NCBI GenBank assembly: GCA_041743835.1 | Contig: JBGTLW010000399.1 | Coordinates: 1-8,182, forward strand | Direction: 5' to 3' | DNA length: 8,182 bases | Origin: JBGTLW01 sp041743835 | GTDB taxonomy: Bacteria; Planctomycetota; Phycisphaerae; Phycisphaerales; Phycisphaeraceae | Part shown: one piece after another, positions 1-7,199 of the stretch | Position numbering within the stretch: position 1 is the stretch's first letter | Layout of the letters: every line of letters begins with the position of its first letter | Position numbers and translations under genes: made by a program | Notes under the pieces: model-generated | What the model saw: only the letters and a program-made list of their open reading frames with translations | Told to the model about the DNA's origin: nothing | Database searches by the model: none

Positions 1-2
1 GC

Positions 3-2078
3 AACGCCTCGGTGTTCAACCAGTACGCCTCCATCGAGTCGGCCGTAGGCCAGCCCGAGCGTGCGCTGGCCGCCCGCTTCGAGCGTGCGGAGCGTTTGCC
101 CGCCGACCGGGACAACCGCCGCACACTGGCGATCATGTTGGCCGAGCAGGACCGCTACGCCGAGTCCGTCGCCATGATGGAAGAGCTAATCAGTGAAGAA
201 GGATCGACACGAACCAATGTGGTTGCGCGTGCCTCGATCGAGCAGGCCTCGGGCAATCCCGACAAGGGGCTGGAGGTCATCCAGCAATACCTCGCGACGC
301 TGGGGGATCAGGCACAGATTGAGGATGTGCTGGTAGAAGCGCGTTATCTGCGGCTGACGGGGAATGCCGACGCCATGGCCAAGGCATACCACCGCGCGAT
401 CGCGTTGGAAGACAAGGTGTCGCGCCCCGCGAGCCGGGAGTTTGCGGACGTGCTGTTCCAGGCCGGGCAAAGCGAAGCTGCGGTGACCATCTACCGCGAG
501 CTATTCGAGGCGTCGCCGGACGACCCCGCCGTGCGTCTGCGTCTGGCGGAGACACTGCTGCGCGTGGGCCAGACGCAGGAGTCTGAGGCACTGTTGGCCG
601 AGATTGAACCCAACGCGGTCACAGGTCTGCTCAAGGTGATGGCTGCCCGTCAGCGGGGCGAACCCGATACCGCGATCAAGCTGGTGGATGAGGCCTTGAC
701 GCGGATCAAGGATGGCGATTCGCGGAGCCAGTCGCTGCTGTATTACCAGCGTGGCGAGGTGCTCGCGGTTGACCGTCAGGACTTCCCCGGCGCTATCCGC
801 GACCTGCAGCGCGCGATCGAGCTTAACCCGACGATGAACCAGGCGCGGGTGCTGCTGGCCAACTGCTTTGTTGCGAGCGCGCAGCCGGAGCAGGCCCGCC
901 GACAGTTTGAGACGATCCTTCAGCAGAACCCGGATGAGGGGCAGGTTCGGCTTCAACTGGTCAACCTCTACATCTCGGACACCGATTTCCCCGCCGCCCG
1001 TCGGCTCTTGGACGATGCCATCACGCGGTCGCCCGAGAACCCGATCTGGCCCCAGCTCCGCGCTCAGCTCGCGTTGCGTGAGCAGAAGCCCGGCGAGGCG
1101 GAAACCAACTGGCGTAAAGCCTTGGCGCTGCGCGAGACCCCCGCGGTCATCGCGTCGCTGGCCACGCTGATGCTGGATCAGGCGCGCCCCGGGGACGCGC
1201 TGAATCTGCTGGACAGCCATGGCCAGTCTCTGCAGGCTCAGCCGGGGCTCCAGGCGTTGCGTGGCAGGGCATTGCTCAAGACCGATGCGACGCAGGCGGC
1301 CAGGCAGGTGTTCATCCGCGCGCTGGAGCGGGCGGAGAACCCGCAGCAACTGCTCCAAGTGGCAGAGCAGATCGGCCTGGCATACGACGATCCCGACCAG
1401 TCGATCGCGGTGCTTGAGTCTGCCCCCAACATCGCGTATCGCCAGGCGTTGGTGATGGCGTTGGCCCAGATCGAAATAGCGAATCAGCGGTATGAGCAGG
1501 CGTTGTCGCGCATCGATGGGGTTTTGCCGACCGTTGCTCCTGAGGACACCGAAGCGACAATCGCCTTGTCCCGATTGCGTGGCGTGTGTCTCTACCAGCT
1601 TGGCCAGGTGGACGCGGCGCGTGAGGCTTACGAGGCGGTGTTGGCCTTGTCCAGCAATGACACACAGACCCTGAACAACTACGCCTTCCTGCTGCTAGAG
1701 GAAGGGCGTGATTTGGAGCGTGCGGTGGCGCTGGCGGAGCAGGCCGGCAGGCAGGCCCCAGCCAACGGGGCGGTGCTGGATACGCTGGGCTGGGCGCTTT
1801 ACAAGTCCGGTAAACTGGAAGAGTCACGGCTGACCCTGCAGCGTGCGGCGACGCTCTCCGATTTGGCCGCGAGCCATTATCATCTGGCGGTCGTGCTCGA
1901 TGCCCTGGCGAAGAACACCAGCGACTCGATGATCCGCCGCAGCCTCGCCAGCCGATCACGCACCAGCCTTCAGACAGCCTTGACCAAGGCCAAGGATCAG
2001 GACGACAGCCGATACCTGACACGTGCCCAGGAACTGCAGGAGCAGTGGAAAACCTCTGCTGAGGAAGCAACGCCATGA
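3..2078 (+). CDS. TPR-repeat protein, 5' end cut by window (polysaccharide-operon scaffold)
   Basis: The reading frame is open from the first bases of the window, so the true start and any signal peptide lie upstream; the GTG at 12 is only the first possible start inside the window. About 691 residues are visible. They are almost all helical, with degenerate tetratricopeptide repeats throughout. Counting residue 1 at base 12, the clearest repeats begin near Q240 (RGEVLAV..FPGAIRDLQRAIELNP) and recur about every 34 residues. The C-terminal pair, near residues 553-615 (TLNNYAFLL, DTLGWALYKSGKLEES), is typical of large bacterial envelope TPR proteins, including those in exopolysaccharide/PEP-CTERM (PrsT-like) loci. 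No catalytic motif is visible. The stop overlaps the next start (ATGA), implying translational coupling to the chain-length regulator. Inferred role: protein-protein scaffold for polysaccharide assembly or export. The TPR fold is certain; the specific role is not. Confidence 0.88.
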   Translation, partial: NASVFNQYASIESAVGQPERALAARFERAERLPADRDNRRTLAIMLAEQDRYAESVAMMEELISEEGSTRTNVVARASIEQASGNPDKGLEVIQQYLATLGDQAQIEDVLVEARYLRLTGNADAMAKAYHRAIALEDKVSRPASREFADVLFQAGQSEAAVTIYRELFEASPDDPAVRLRLAETLLRVGQTQESEALLAEIEPNAVTGLLKVMAARQRGEPDTAIKLVDEALTRIKDGDSRSQSLLYYQRGEVLAVDRQDFPGAIRDLQRAIELNPTMNQARVLLANCFVASAQPEQARRQFETILQQNPDEGQVRLQLVNLYISDTDFPAARRLLDDAITRSPENPIWPQLRAQLALREQKPGEAETNWRKALALRETPAVIASLATLMLDQARPGDALNLLDSHGQSLQAQPGLQALRGRALLKTDATQAARQVFIRALERAENPQQLLQVAEQIGLAYDDPDQSIAVLESAPNIAYRQALVMALAQIEIANQRYEQALSRIDGVLPTVAPEDTEATIALSRLRGVCLYQLGQVDAAREAYEAVLALSSNDTQTLNNYAFLLLEEGRDLERAVALAEQAGRQAPANGAVLDTLGWALYKSGKLEESRLTLQRAATLSDLAASHYHLAVVLDALAKNTSDSMIRRSLASRSRTSLQTALTKAKDQDDSRYLTRAQELQEQWKTSAEEATP
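2061..2067 (+). promoter_or_regulatory. Ribosome binding site inside the end of the TPR gene
   Basis: GAGGAAG lies 7 bases before the ATG at 2075, inside the last codons of the TPR gene. With the ATGA stop/start overlap it supports 2075 as the start of the next gene. The in-frame ATG at 2117 has no comparable site. Confidence 0.7.
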
Positions 2079-4363
2079 CCAGCAACCCGATCTCCAACAT
2101 CCCGCCCCTCGGCCCCATGACCGGGCAGGGCCCCGCCGGCGGCCACAGCCCCTTCAAGCCCGTGGACCCCGTCCGTCTGATGCGTCAGCACATGTGGTTG
2201 CTCATCATCGTGGGGTTGGTCGGCCTGATGCTGGGTGCTGGGGTTTATGTTGGGCTACGTGCCAAGGCCCCGCAATACACAGCCACCGCGTATCTGCATG
2301 TGAGTTCACCCCTGCAATACACCGAGGTGGTGCAGGGTTTGCCGCAGGGCACCACCCGCTCCTTGGATGAGATCACCGCGTTTATCGCGTCCGAGACCCA
2401 GCGGATGAAGTCCGATGCCATCCTCAACCGCGTCATGAGCCGCGACGAGGTGACCAACACGCAGTGGTTCCGCTCCTTCAACGGTGACCGCAACAAGGCC
2501 CTACTTAACCTGCAAGAGTCCACGATCAAGGCCTCTCACCCCCGTGGCTCACAGCTGATCAGGCTCACCGCTTCCACCAGAAGCAAAGATGATGCGGCCA
2601 TCTTGCTTGAGTACCTCATGCGCGTTTACCTCGACGCTCAGGCAACACAGGGCACGCTGGATGCCGAAGAACGCCGAACGATGTATAGCGCCAACGTTGA
2701 AAGGTTCCGCAAGGAAGTGGACGCGTTGACCGAAACACTCAACCGCTTCACCCGCGACAATGACATCGACTCCATCAACGAGCGGGACACCGCGATCCGG
2801 CTCCAGTTCGACAACCTTACCAAGCAACGGCTTGCGTTGGAGTACGCGCTCAATGCCGAGCAAGCGAACTACGACAGCCTCAAGCTGATGGAAGAGCAGG
2901 GCGGGGAGCCGTCCGCGGACCAGGTCATGGAGATCATGTCCCGCCCCACGATGCAGAGCAGGCAGCAGACGATCAACTCGATGCGTTCACATATCAGCGC
3001 GTTGCTGGCGGGGGGCTATGGCCCGGGGCACCGGTCGGTGAAGCAGGCCCAGGAGCAGCTCCAAGCGATGGAATCCGATCTCAAAGCCGAACAGGCGCGG
3101 CTGATCCGCGAGAGCATGGATGCCCGGCTGTCCTCGTCTGCGCGGGCTGTGGAAAACTACCGCTCGCAGTTGCAGGCGCTGGTCGCACCCGTCACCGAAG
3201 CCCGCACGCGGATGACCGATGTCCGTGCGAAGATCGACGAGTACGCAGCGATCAGCGACCGCCTTTCCCGCGCCCAACTCAGGCTGGACCAGGAGCAGGC
3301 CAAGCTCGACCTGATCTGGGACTCCCGCAACCACCCCAACGCCAACCGCGTCCGCAGGCAGTCGGACCCCGATGAGGCCAAGCTCACATTCCCCAAGCCG
3401 TTGATCGTCGTGCCCGGCATTACGATCCTTGTGCTTGGTTCGGTGATCGGCCTGCTGTTCCTCCGCGAGATGCTCGACCAGCGCATGCGCAGCCCAGCCG
3501 ACGCGCAGATGCTGCAGGGTGTGAACATGCTTGGCATGTTGCCCGACACCAGTGAAGACCCCTCGGGCGCGACACGCATCGAGCGGGTGGTCGAGCGGCA
3601 GCCCGCGGGGCTGATGGCTGAGTCGTTCAGGCAGGTCCGCAGCGCCATCCTCTCGCGGATGGACCGCCGGGGATACAAGTCGCTTCTGGTGTGCTCTGCT
3701 CAGCCCGCGTCGGGCTCGACTTCGGTGTCGCAGAACCTTGCGGCCAGTGTCGCGCTCAATGGCCGACGCGTCCTGATTATCGACGCCAATTTCCGTCGCC
3801 CCGGCCAGCACCACCTCAATGGGGTGGATAACAGCACCGGCCTGGTCGAGGTGCTCCTTGGGACACAGGCCCCCGATGAGGTGATCTATCCGATCGAGGG
3901 CATGTCGCTATCGATCATGCCGACGGGCAATGCCGTGAACGCCGCGCCCGAGCTGCTCGAGGGCCAGGCCTTCCGTTCGCTGATGGCCAGGCTGGAGGCG
4001 GCATTCGACCTGATCGTGATCGATGCCCCGCCCACACTCCTGACCAGCGACAGCCAGCTTCTGGTGAAGCAGGTGGACGCGGTGGCGATGGTCGTGCGGG
4101 CCGGTGTGGACAAGCGCGGCATGGTCGAGCGTATGTTCCGCCAACTGGATGGCCAGCGGGCCGACGTGCTGGGCATGATCCTCAACGGCGTGCGGTCGTC
4201 TGCGGGTGGTTACTACCGCAAGAGCTACCAAGAGTTCTACCGCTACGGCCAGCCACGCAACGGCGCTTCCCTTCCGCCGCCGCCCTCCGCCGCGTCCATC
4301 GCCCGTGGCGGCGCCGATGACCTGGCGGTCCTGGATGAAGTCGCTGATGAAAAAGATCGCTGA
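2075..4363 (+). CDS. Wzz-type chain-length regulator fused to a degenerate BY-kinase domain
   Basis: This 762-residue inner-membrane protein has the polysaccharide co-polymerase plus bacterial tyrosine kinase (Wzc-like) layout. In order: a cytoplasmic Pro/Gly-rich N-terminus; TM1 about 41-62; a Wzz domain (QYTATAYLHV at 67-76); a long periplasmic coiled coil (about 203-420) including the family-typical YGPGHRSVK; a proline-containing run into TM2 (P440, P442, P447; TM about 443-463); then a cytoplasmic P-loop domain. Walker B is intact (FDLIVIDAPP, 644-653). Walker A reads PASGSTS (544-550) where the family has PGEGK[ST]T, so the lysine is serine (S548). Walker A' reads DANFR (570-574) where DxDxR is usual. 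A C-terminal tyrosine cluster remains (Y713, Y714, Y718, Y722, Y724). The family controls polymer length and export. ATP binding is doubtful here, so a pseudokinase or structural role is inferred. Translation is coupled to the TPR gene. Confidence 0.92.
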   Translation: MTSNPISNIPPLGPMTGQGPAGGHSPFKPVDPVRLMRQHMWLLIIVGLVGLMLGAGVYVGLRAKAPQYTATAYLHVSSPLQYTEVVQGLPQGTTRSLDEITAFIASETQRMKSDAILNRVMSRDEVTNTQWFRSFNGDRNKALLNLQESTIKASHPRGSQLIRLTASTRSKDDAAILLEYLMRVYLDAQATQGTLDAEERRTMYSANVERFRKEVDALTETLNRFTRDNDIDSINERDTAIRLQFDNLTKQRLALEYALNAEQANYDSLKLMEEQGGEPSADQVMEIMSRPTMQSRQQTINSMRSHISALLAGGYGPGHRSVKQAQEQLQAMESDLKAEQARLIRESMDARLSSSARAVENYRSQLQALVAPVTEARTRMTDVRAKIDEYAAISDRLSRAQLRLDQEQAKLDLIWDSRNHPNANRVRRQSDPDEAKLTFPKPLIVVPGITILVLGSVIGLLFLREMLDQRMRSPADAQMLQGVNMLGMLPDTSEDPSGATRIERVVERQPAGLMAESFRQVRSAILSRMDRRGYKSLLVCSAQPASGSTSVSQNLAASVALNGRRVLIIDANFRRPGQHHLNGVDNSTGLVEVLLGTQAPDEVIYPIEGMSLSIMPTGNAVNAAPELLEGQAFRSLMARLEAAFDLIVIDAPPTLLTSDSQLLVKQVDAVAMVVRAGVDKRGMVERMFRQLDGQRADVLGMILNGVRSSAGGYYRKSYQEFYRYGQPRNGASLPPPPSAASIARGGADDLAVLDEVADEKDR

Positions 4364-4417
4364 CCCGGCCCCACGACCGGTTGTGAGCGTTTGACCGCAT
4401 GATGTAACCGCAGGGTC

Positions 4418-4430
4418 GGAGCGCCACTTG
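4418..4430 (+). promoter_or_regulatory. RBS and TTG start of the epimerase gene
   Basis: GGAG at 4418-4421 lies 6 bases before TTG at 4428-4430. The frame is open upstream only back to a TGA at 4392-4394, and no ATG or GTG occurs in that stretch. The next in-frame start candidates fall after the GGAGFIGS nucleotide-binding loop, so TTG is the only start that keeps the fold whole. Confidence 0.75.
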
Positions 4431-5429
4431 GCTGTCAGATCGATTATCACCGGCGGGGCCGGTTTCATCGGGTCTCACCTTGCGCGCGTGCTCCGTGCCC
4501 GGGGCGATGATGTGTTGCTGATCGATAACCTCGCGACGGGTCTGCGTGACAACGTGGCGGACCTGCTGGGTCCGGGGTGCGAGTTTCTGGAGGCCGACGC
4601 GGGCCGGGCCATGCTCGACCCCGCGGTCGCCGATCAAGCGGATGAGATTTACCATCTGGCGGCCGCGGTGGGGGTCCGGCTGATCACCGACGATCCATCT
4701 GGCATGATCCACAACAACGTGGAAGTCACCCGCGTGGTGCTGGAGGCGGCACAGCGGGCCGGGGCTAGCGTGCTGATCGCGTCGTCGTCGGAGGTTTACG
4801 GCAAGTGCCCGGTGCTGCCGCTGCGGGAGGACATGGACCTGGTCTTCGGGCCGACCACCGCGTCCCGCTGGAGCTACGGGCTGACCAAGGCGATCGATGA
4901 ACACCTGGCGCTGGACATGGCCAAGCGGTCCGGGCTCGCGGCGGTGGTGGTCCGGCTTTTCAACACCGTCGGCCCACGGCAACGCGGCACCTATGGCATG
5001 GTCGTGCCACGCTTCGTGCAAAGTGCGATCAACCAGCAACCCATCGAGATCTACGGCGACGGGCAACAGACCCGCAGTTTCTGCGACGTGCGCGATGTGG
5101 CTGCGGCCATGCCCCGATTGTTGGGGGAAGCAGCGTGTCACGGCCGGGTGTTTAACCTCGGCTCCGATCAGCCCATGACCATCGAGGCGTTGGCTGATGA
5201 GGTGCTGGCGTTGACCGGGTCCATCGCGGGGAAGCGTTTCACGCCCTACGAGGCGGTGTACGGGGCGGGATTTGAAGACCCGCGTCATCGGCAGCCGGAC
5301 CTGACGGCGATCCGCGCGGCGATCGGCTTTGCACCCCGCTTTAACTTGCAACAGACGCTGGCTGATATGATCCGGTCCCAGCGTGAGCCGTCAGCCACGC
5401 CGACACGCGCAGCAGAGGACCCCGCCTGA
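4428..5429 (+). CDS. NAD-dependent sugar-nucleotide epimerase/dehydratase (extended SDR)
   Basis: This complete 333-residue extended short-chain dehydrogenase/reductase acts on nucleotide sugars in the cytoplasm. Visible motifs in order are the Rossmann glycine loop GGAGFIGS (9-16), an acidic residue after the second strand (D33, typical of NAD preference), the SSSEVYG strand carrying the catalytic Ser/Thr (119-125), the catalytic Y150-xxx-K154 in SRWSYGLTK, RLFNTVGPR (176-184), and the substrate-side IYGDGQQTRSFCDVRDVA (208-225). Length is normal for the family. The residues resemble the UDP-glucose 4-epimerase / UDP-glucuronate decarboxylase / GDP-mannose 4,6-dehydratase branch, but the substrate cannot be fixed from sequence alone. 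Its place between a chain-length regulator and a WecA-type transferase suggests that it makes a precursor for the polymer. Its stop overlaps the next ATG by one base (TGATG), so the two are probably translationally coupled. Confidence 0.9.
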   Translation: MAVRSIITGGAGFIGSHLARVLRARGDDVLLIDNLATGLRDNVADLLGPGCEFLEADAGRAMLDPAVADQADEIYHLAAAVGVRLITDDPSGMIHNNVEVTRVVLEAAQRAGASVLIASSSEVYGKCPVLPLREDMDLVFGPTTASRWSYGLTKAIDEHLALDMAKRSGLAAVVVRLFNTVGPRQRGTYGMVVPRFVQSAINQQPIEIYGDGQQTRSFCDVRDVAAAMPRLLGEAACHGRVFNLGSDQPMTIEALADEVLALTGSIAGKRFTPYEAVYGAGFEDPRHRQPDLTAIRAAIGFAPRFNLQQTLADMIRSQREPSATPTRAAEDPA

Positions 5430-6841
5430 TGATGGGCCACCGGTTGACAACCTGGATCGCGCAGGCCCCGCCCGTTGCCGGCGAAGTCGTCGAGGAACTG
5501 CTGCCCGGGCAGACCAGCCTGCTGGACGTGGTGAACGTGTTCCTGCCGGTGTTCTTCGTCGCCTTCTTCGTCAGCATCCTCGCCACGCCCATCATGCGGA
5601 AGCTGGCGATCCGGTATGGGATCATCGACTGGCCCGATCTCCAGCGCAAGGCCCACATCACGCCCGTGGCATATCTGGGGGGGGTGGGCATCTGCCTCGG
5701 TTGGCTTGCGGGGGTGATGACCTGCTTCTTCCTGACCGGGTCATCGGTCTTCCCGATGGAGATCGTGCTCGGGGCCGCGGCCATCACCATCACGGGCCTG
5801 TTCGACGACATCTACGGCATCCGCGCCCGCGTGAAGGTCGGCGGCCAACTCTTCGCCGCGGCCGCGCTGGCGTCCGTGAAGCTCACGCCCGGTGGCGATG
5901 CCATCGGCGTCCAATTGATTGGCACAATCTTCAGCATCATGGGCCTTGGCGATGTGCATTCGAGCATCGTGTACCTCGTGGGCACGATGGTGATCGCGGT
6001 GTTTGTGCTCGGGGGGTGCAACGCGGTCAACCTCATCGACGGGCTGGATGGCCTGGCGTCGGGCGTGACAGCCATCGCGACCGGCGGGTTCCTCATCATC
6101 GCCGCCATCGTCGCGGTGGACCACATCAACGACCCCGACCTCCAGCGATACCTGCCCTCGGACACCGCCCGCATCGTGATGTGCCTGGCCATCCTCGGCG
6201 GTATCGCGGGCTTCCTGCCGTACAACTTCAACCCTGCCACCATCTTCATGGGGGACGCCGGGTCGCTGCTGCTGGGTTACCTGGCGATGACCACGATCCT
6301 GCTCTTTGCCGACACCCAGGTCGAGGCGCTCAAGATCGTCACCGCCTGCCTCATCGTCTTTGCGCTGCCGATCACCGACACATCGCTCGCGATCGTTCGG
6401 CGGAAGATCCGGGGGCAGAATATCTTCGCGCCCGATGCCCAGCACCTCCACCACCTGCTCCGCAAGCGGGGGTTGTCGGTGAAAAAAGCCGTGCTGACGA
6501 TGTACCTGATGGGCTTCATGTTTGCCGCGCTTGGCGTGTCGATGATTGCCATGGACCTGCGCTGGCGGAACGTGCTGGTGGTGTTCGTGGTGCTGTACGG
6601 CTTCATCATGGTCACCGCGTTCAAGGTGGGGCAGCAGCAGCTCATCCGGGAGAAGCTGGCCGCGGCGGCAGCATTGGCTAAGGCGTCTGCGGAGCCCGAG
6701 GGTGAGCTACCCCCCGCTTTGAGGCCCCCGCCCGCGGAAGCGCCTCTGCCCGGCGAGGAGCACGCGGGACATGTGACCCATAACGCAAAACCTAAGCCCG
6801 CAATAAAGGCAGATACCCCGACGCCACCCGAGGATGTCTAG
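5429..6841 (+). CDS. wecA: WecA/TagO-type polyprenyl-phosphate GlcNAc-1-phosphate transferase
   Basis: This 470-residue multi-pass membrane enzyme is of the MraY/WecA superfamily. It transfers a sugar-1-phosphate (usually GlcNAc-1-P from the UDP sugar) to undecaprenyl phosphate on the cytoplasmic face, the first step of lipid-linked polysaccharide synthesis. Key motifs are RKAHITPVAYLGG (73-85), the Mg-binding acidic pair D126-D127 in GLFDDIYG, NAVNLIDGLDGLASG (198-212, with D204 and D207), NFNPATIFMGDAGS (266-279), and the substrate loop with H339, H341 and H342 (QHLHHLL). That histidine motif favours WecA/TagO over MraY. Roughly ten hydrophobic helices lie between residues 33 and 400. A Pro/Ala-rich cytoplasmic tail (about 405-470) extends beyond the usual core. 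AGAGGA at 5414-5419 lies 9 bases before the ATG at 5429, favouring it over the second ATG at 5432. The exact sugar donor is inferred. Confidence 0.93.
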   Translation: MMGHRLTTWIAQAPPVAGEVVEELLPGQTSLLDVVNVFLPVFFVAFFVSILATPIMRKLAIRYGIIDWPDLQRKAHITPVAYLGGVGICLGWLAGVMTCFFLTGSSVFPMEIVLGAAAITITGLFDDIYGIRARVKVGGQLFAAAALASVKLTPGGDAIGVQLIGTIFSIMGLGDVHSSIVYLVGTMVIAVFVLGGCNAVNLIDGLDGLASGVTAIATGGFLIIAAIVAVDHINDPDLQRYLPSDTARIVMCLAILGGIAGFLPYNFNPATIFMGDAGSLLLGYLAMTTILLFADTQVEALKIVTACLIVFALPITDTSLAIVRRKIRGQNIFAPDAQHLHHLLRKRGLSVKKAVLTMYLMGFMFAALGVSMIAMDLRWRNVLVVFVVLYGFIMVTAFKVGQQQLIREKLAAAAALAKASAEPEGELPPALRPPPAEAPLPGEEHAGHVTHNAKPKPAIKADTPTPPEDV

Positions 6842-6845
6842 CGCA

Positions 6846-6918
6846 GGTAGCGTCGCTATCCCCCGGTATGCCGGAGGCAACGTCGTTGCGGCCCGGAAAC
6901 CGGCCTCGCCCGCGAGGC
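6846..6918 (+). other. Cluster of GC-rich hairpins after wecA
   Basis: This non-coding stretch starts 4 bases past the wecA stop and is made almost entirely of inverted repeats. They are GGTAGCG/CGCTATC around T6853; CCGG (6863-6866) with CCGG (6871-6874) and loop TATG; GCAACG (6877-6882) with CGTTGC (6884-6889) around T6883; GGC-CGG (6890-6896) with CCGGCC (6900-6905) and loop AAA; and GCCTCG (6903-6908) with CGAGGC (6913-6918) and loop CCCG. The last two overlap and are mutually exclusive. No T-tract follows, so these are not terminators themselves. A 3' UTR stabiliser, a processing site or protein-binding palindromes are all possible. Confidence 0.5.
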
Positions 6919-6936
6919 AGCCGAGCTGGTCGCCCC

Positions 6937-6961
6937 AAAGTGACTGACGGCGGTCGCTTTT
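6937..6961 (+). terminator. Intrinsic terminator of the polysaccharide operon
   Basis: An A-tract (6937-6939) leads into stem GTGACT (6940-6945). The loop GACGGC (6946-6951) follows, then the returning arm GGTCGC (6952-6957; two G-U pairs) and TTTT (6958-6961). The A and T runs can extend the stem by three pairs. It lies about 96 bases after the wecA stop and immediately before the rpsB promoter, where it would insulate the ribosomal gene. The T-run is short, so efficiency may be moderate. Confidence 0.7.
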
Positions 6962-6966
6962 GCCGC

Positions 6967-6994
6967 TTGCAGGGGTGGGTTGCTGTGTTACAAT
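6967..6994 (+). promoter_or_regulatory. Sigma-70-type promoter for rpsB (extended -10)
   Basis: A -35-like TTGCAG (6967-6972) and a -10 TACAAT (6989-6994) are separated by 16 bases. The -10 is preceded by TG plus one base (6986-6988), giving an extended -10, TGTTACAAT. Transcription would begin near 7000-7002. It sits 5 bases after the operon terminator and upstream of rpsB, and it is the best promoter-like match I noticed in the non-coding sequence. The -35 matches consensus weakly. Confidence 0.65.
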
Positions 6995-7125
6995 AGGACG
7001 AAGGCAGGTGTCACTACCTCCCATGTGTGGGTTCGCGCCGGGCCGGTTGATCAGGTGATACGGAAGATCACCGACCAGCCATACGGCCAAGCAACCCGGA
7101 TTGTCCTCACCCCCGAGACGGCCCG

Positions 7126-7150
7126 CCGGTCGCAACCCGACCGGTTCTTT
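7126..7150 (+). terminator. Terminator-like hairpin inside the rpsB leader (possible attenuator)
   Basis: A perfect 7-bp stem, CCGGTCG (7126-7132) with CGACCGG (7138-7144) and loop CAACC, is followed directly by TTCTTT (7145-7150). This has the form of an intrinsic terminator about 150 nt after the predicted start and 170 nt before rpsB. It could attenuate rpsB, or it could end a short separate RNA (about 7001-7150). The T-tract is interrupted by one C, so termination may be partial. Confidence 0.45.
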
Positions 7151-7163
7151 GATTGCCGATGTC

Positions 7164-7199
7164 TCAGGCGGACGCTCGATGGATCGAGCAGAAGCCTGA
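7164..7199 (+). other. Two-tier hairpin with purine-rich symmetric internal loop in rpsB leader
   Basis: The outer stem TCAGGC (7164-7169) pairs with GCCTGA (7194-7199). The inner stem GCTCGA (7174-7179) pairs with TCGAGC (7184-7189). The stems enclose a 4x4 internal loop, GGAC opposite AGAA, which can form consecutive G-A pairs (G7171 with A7192, A7172 with G7191). Sheared G-A tandems are common in protein- or ligand-binding RNA motifs. Both stems are perfect. Function is inferred only. Confidence 0.45.

Noticed and set aside
4365..4380. CCGG...CCGG inverted repeat after the kinase-like gene as a terminator
   Set aside because: The stem is only 4 bp and no T-tract follows.
4381..4408. Weak promoter-like pair TTGTGA and TGTAAC before the epimerase gene
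   Set aside because: Both boxes match consensus poorly, it would leave a leader of only about 15 bases, and the 64-base gap with coupled neighbours fits a single operon better.
4182..5351. Long open frames on the - strand (also 501-1358 and 7213-8172)
   Set aside because: They lie opposite clearly real genes, their translations are rich in Arg, His and Pro without domains, and such antisense frames are expected in GC-rich coding DNA.
6890..6910. CCGGAAACCGGCC segment resembling the 3' end of a cobalamin riboswitch
   Set aside because: The GCCACTG box and the other conserved core elements are absent, the preceding sequence is the end of wecA, and the likely downstream gene is ribosomal. The match is simply a GC-rich hairpin.
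7023..7058. Possible 11-codon upstream ORF (ATG 7023 to TGA 7056-7058)
   Set aside because: No ribosome binding site lies at a usable distance, and the start codon sits inside the CCCA/TGGG hairpin.
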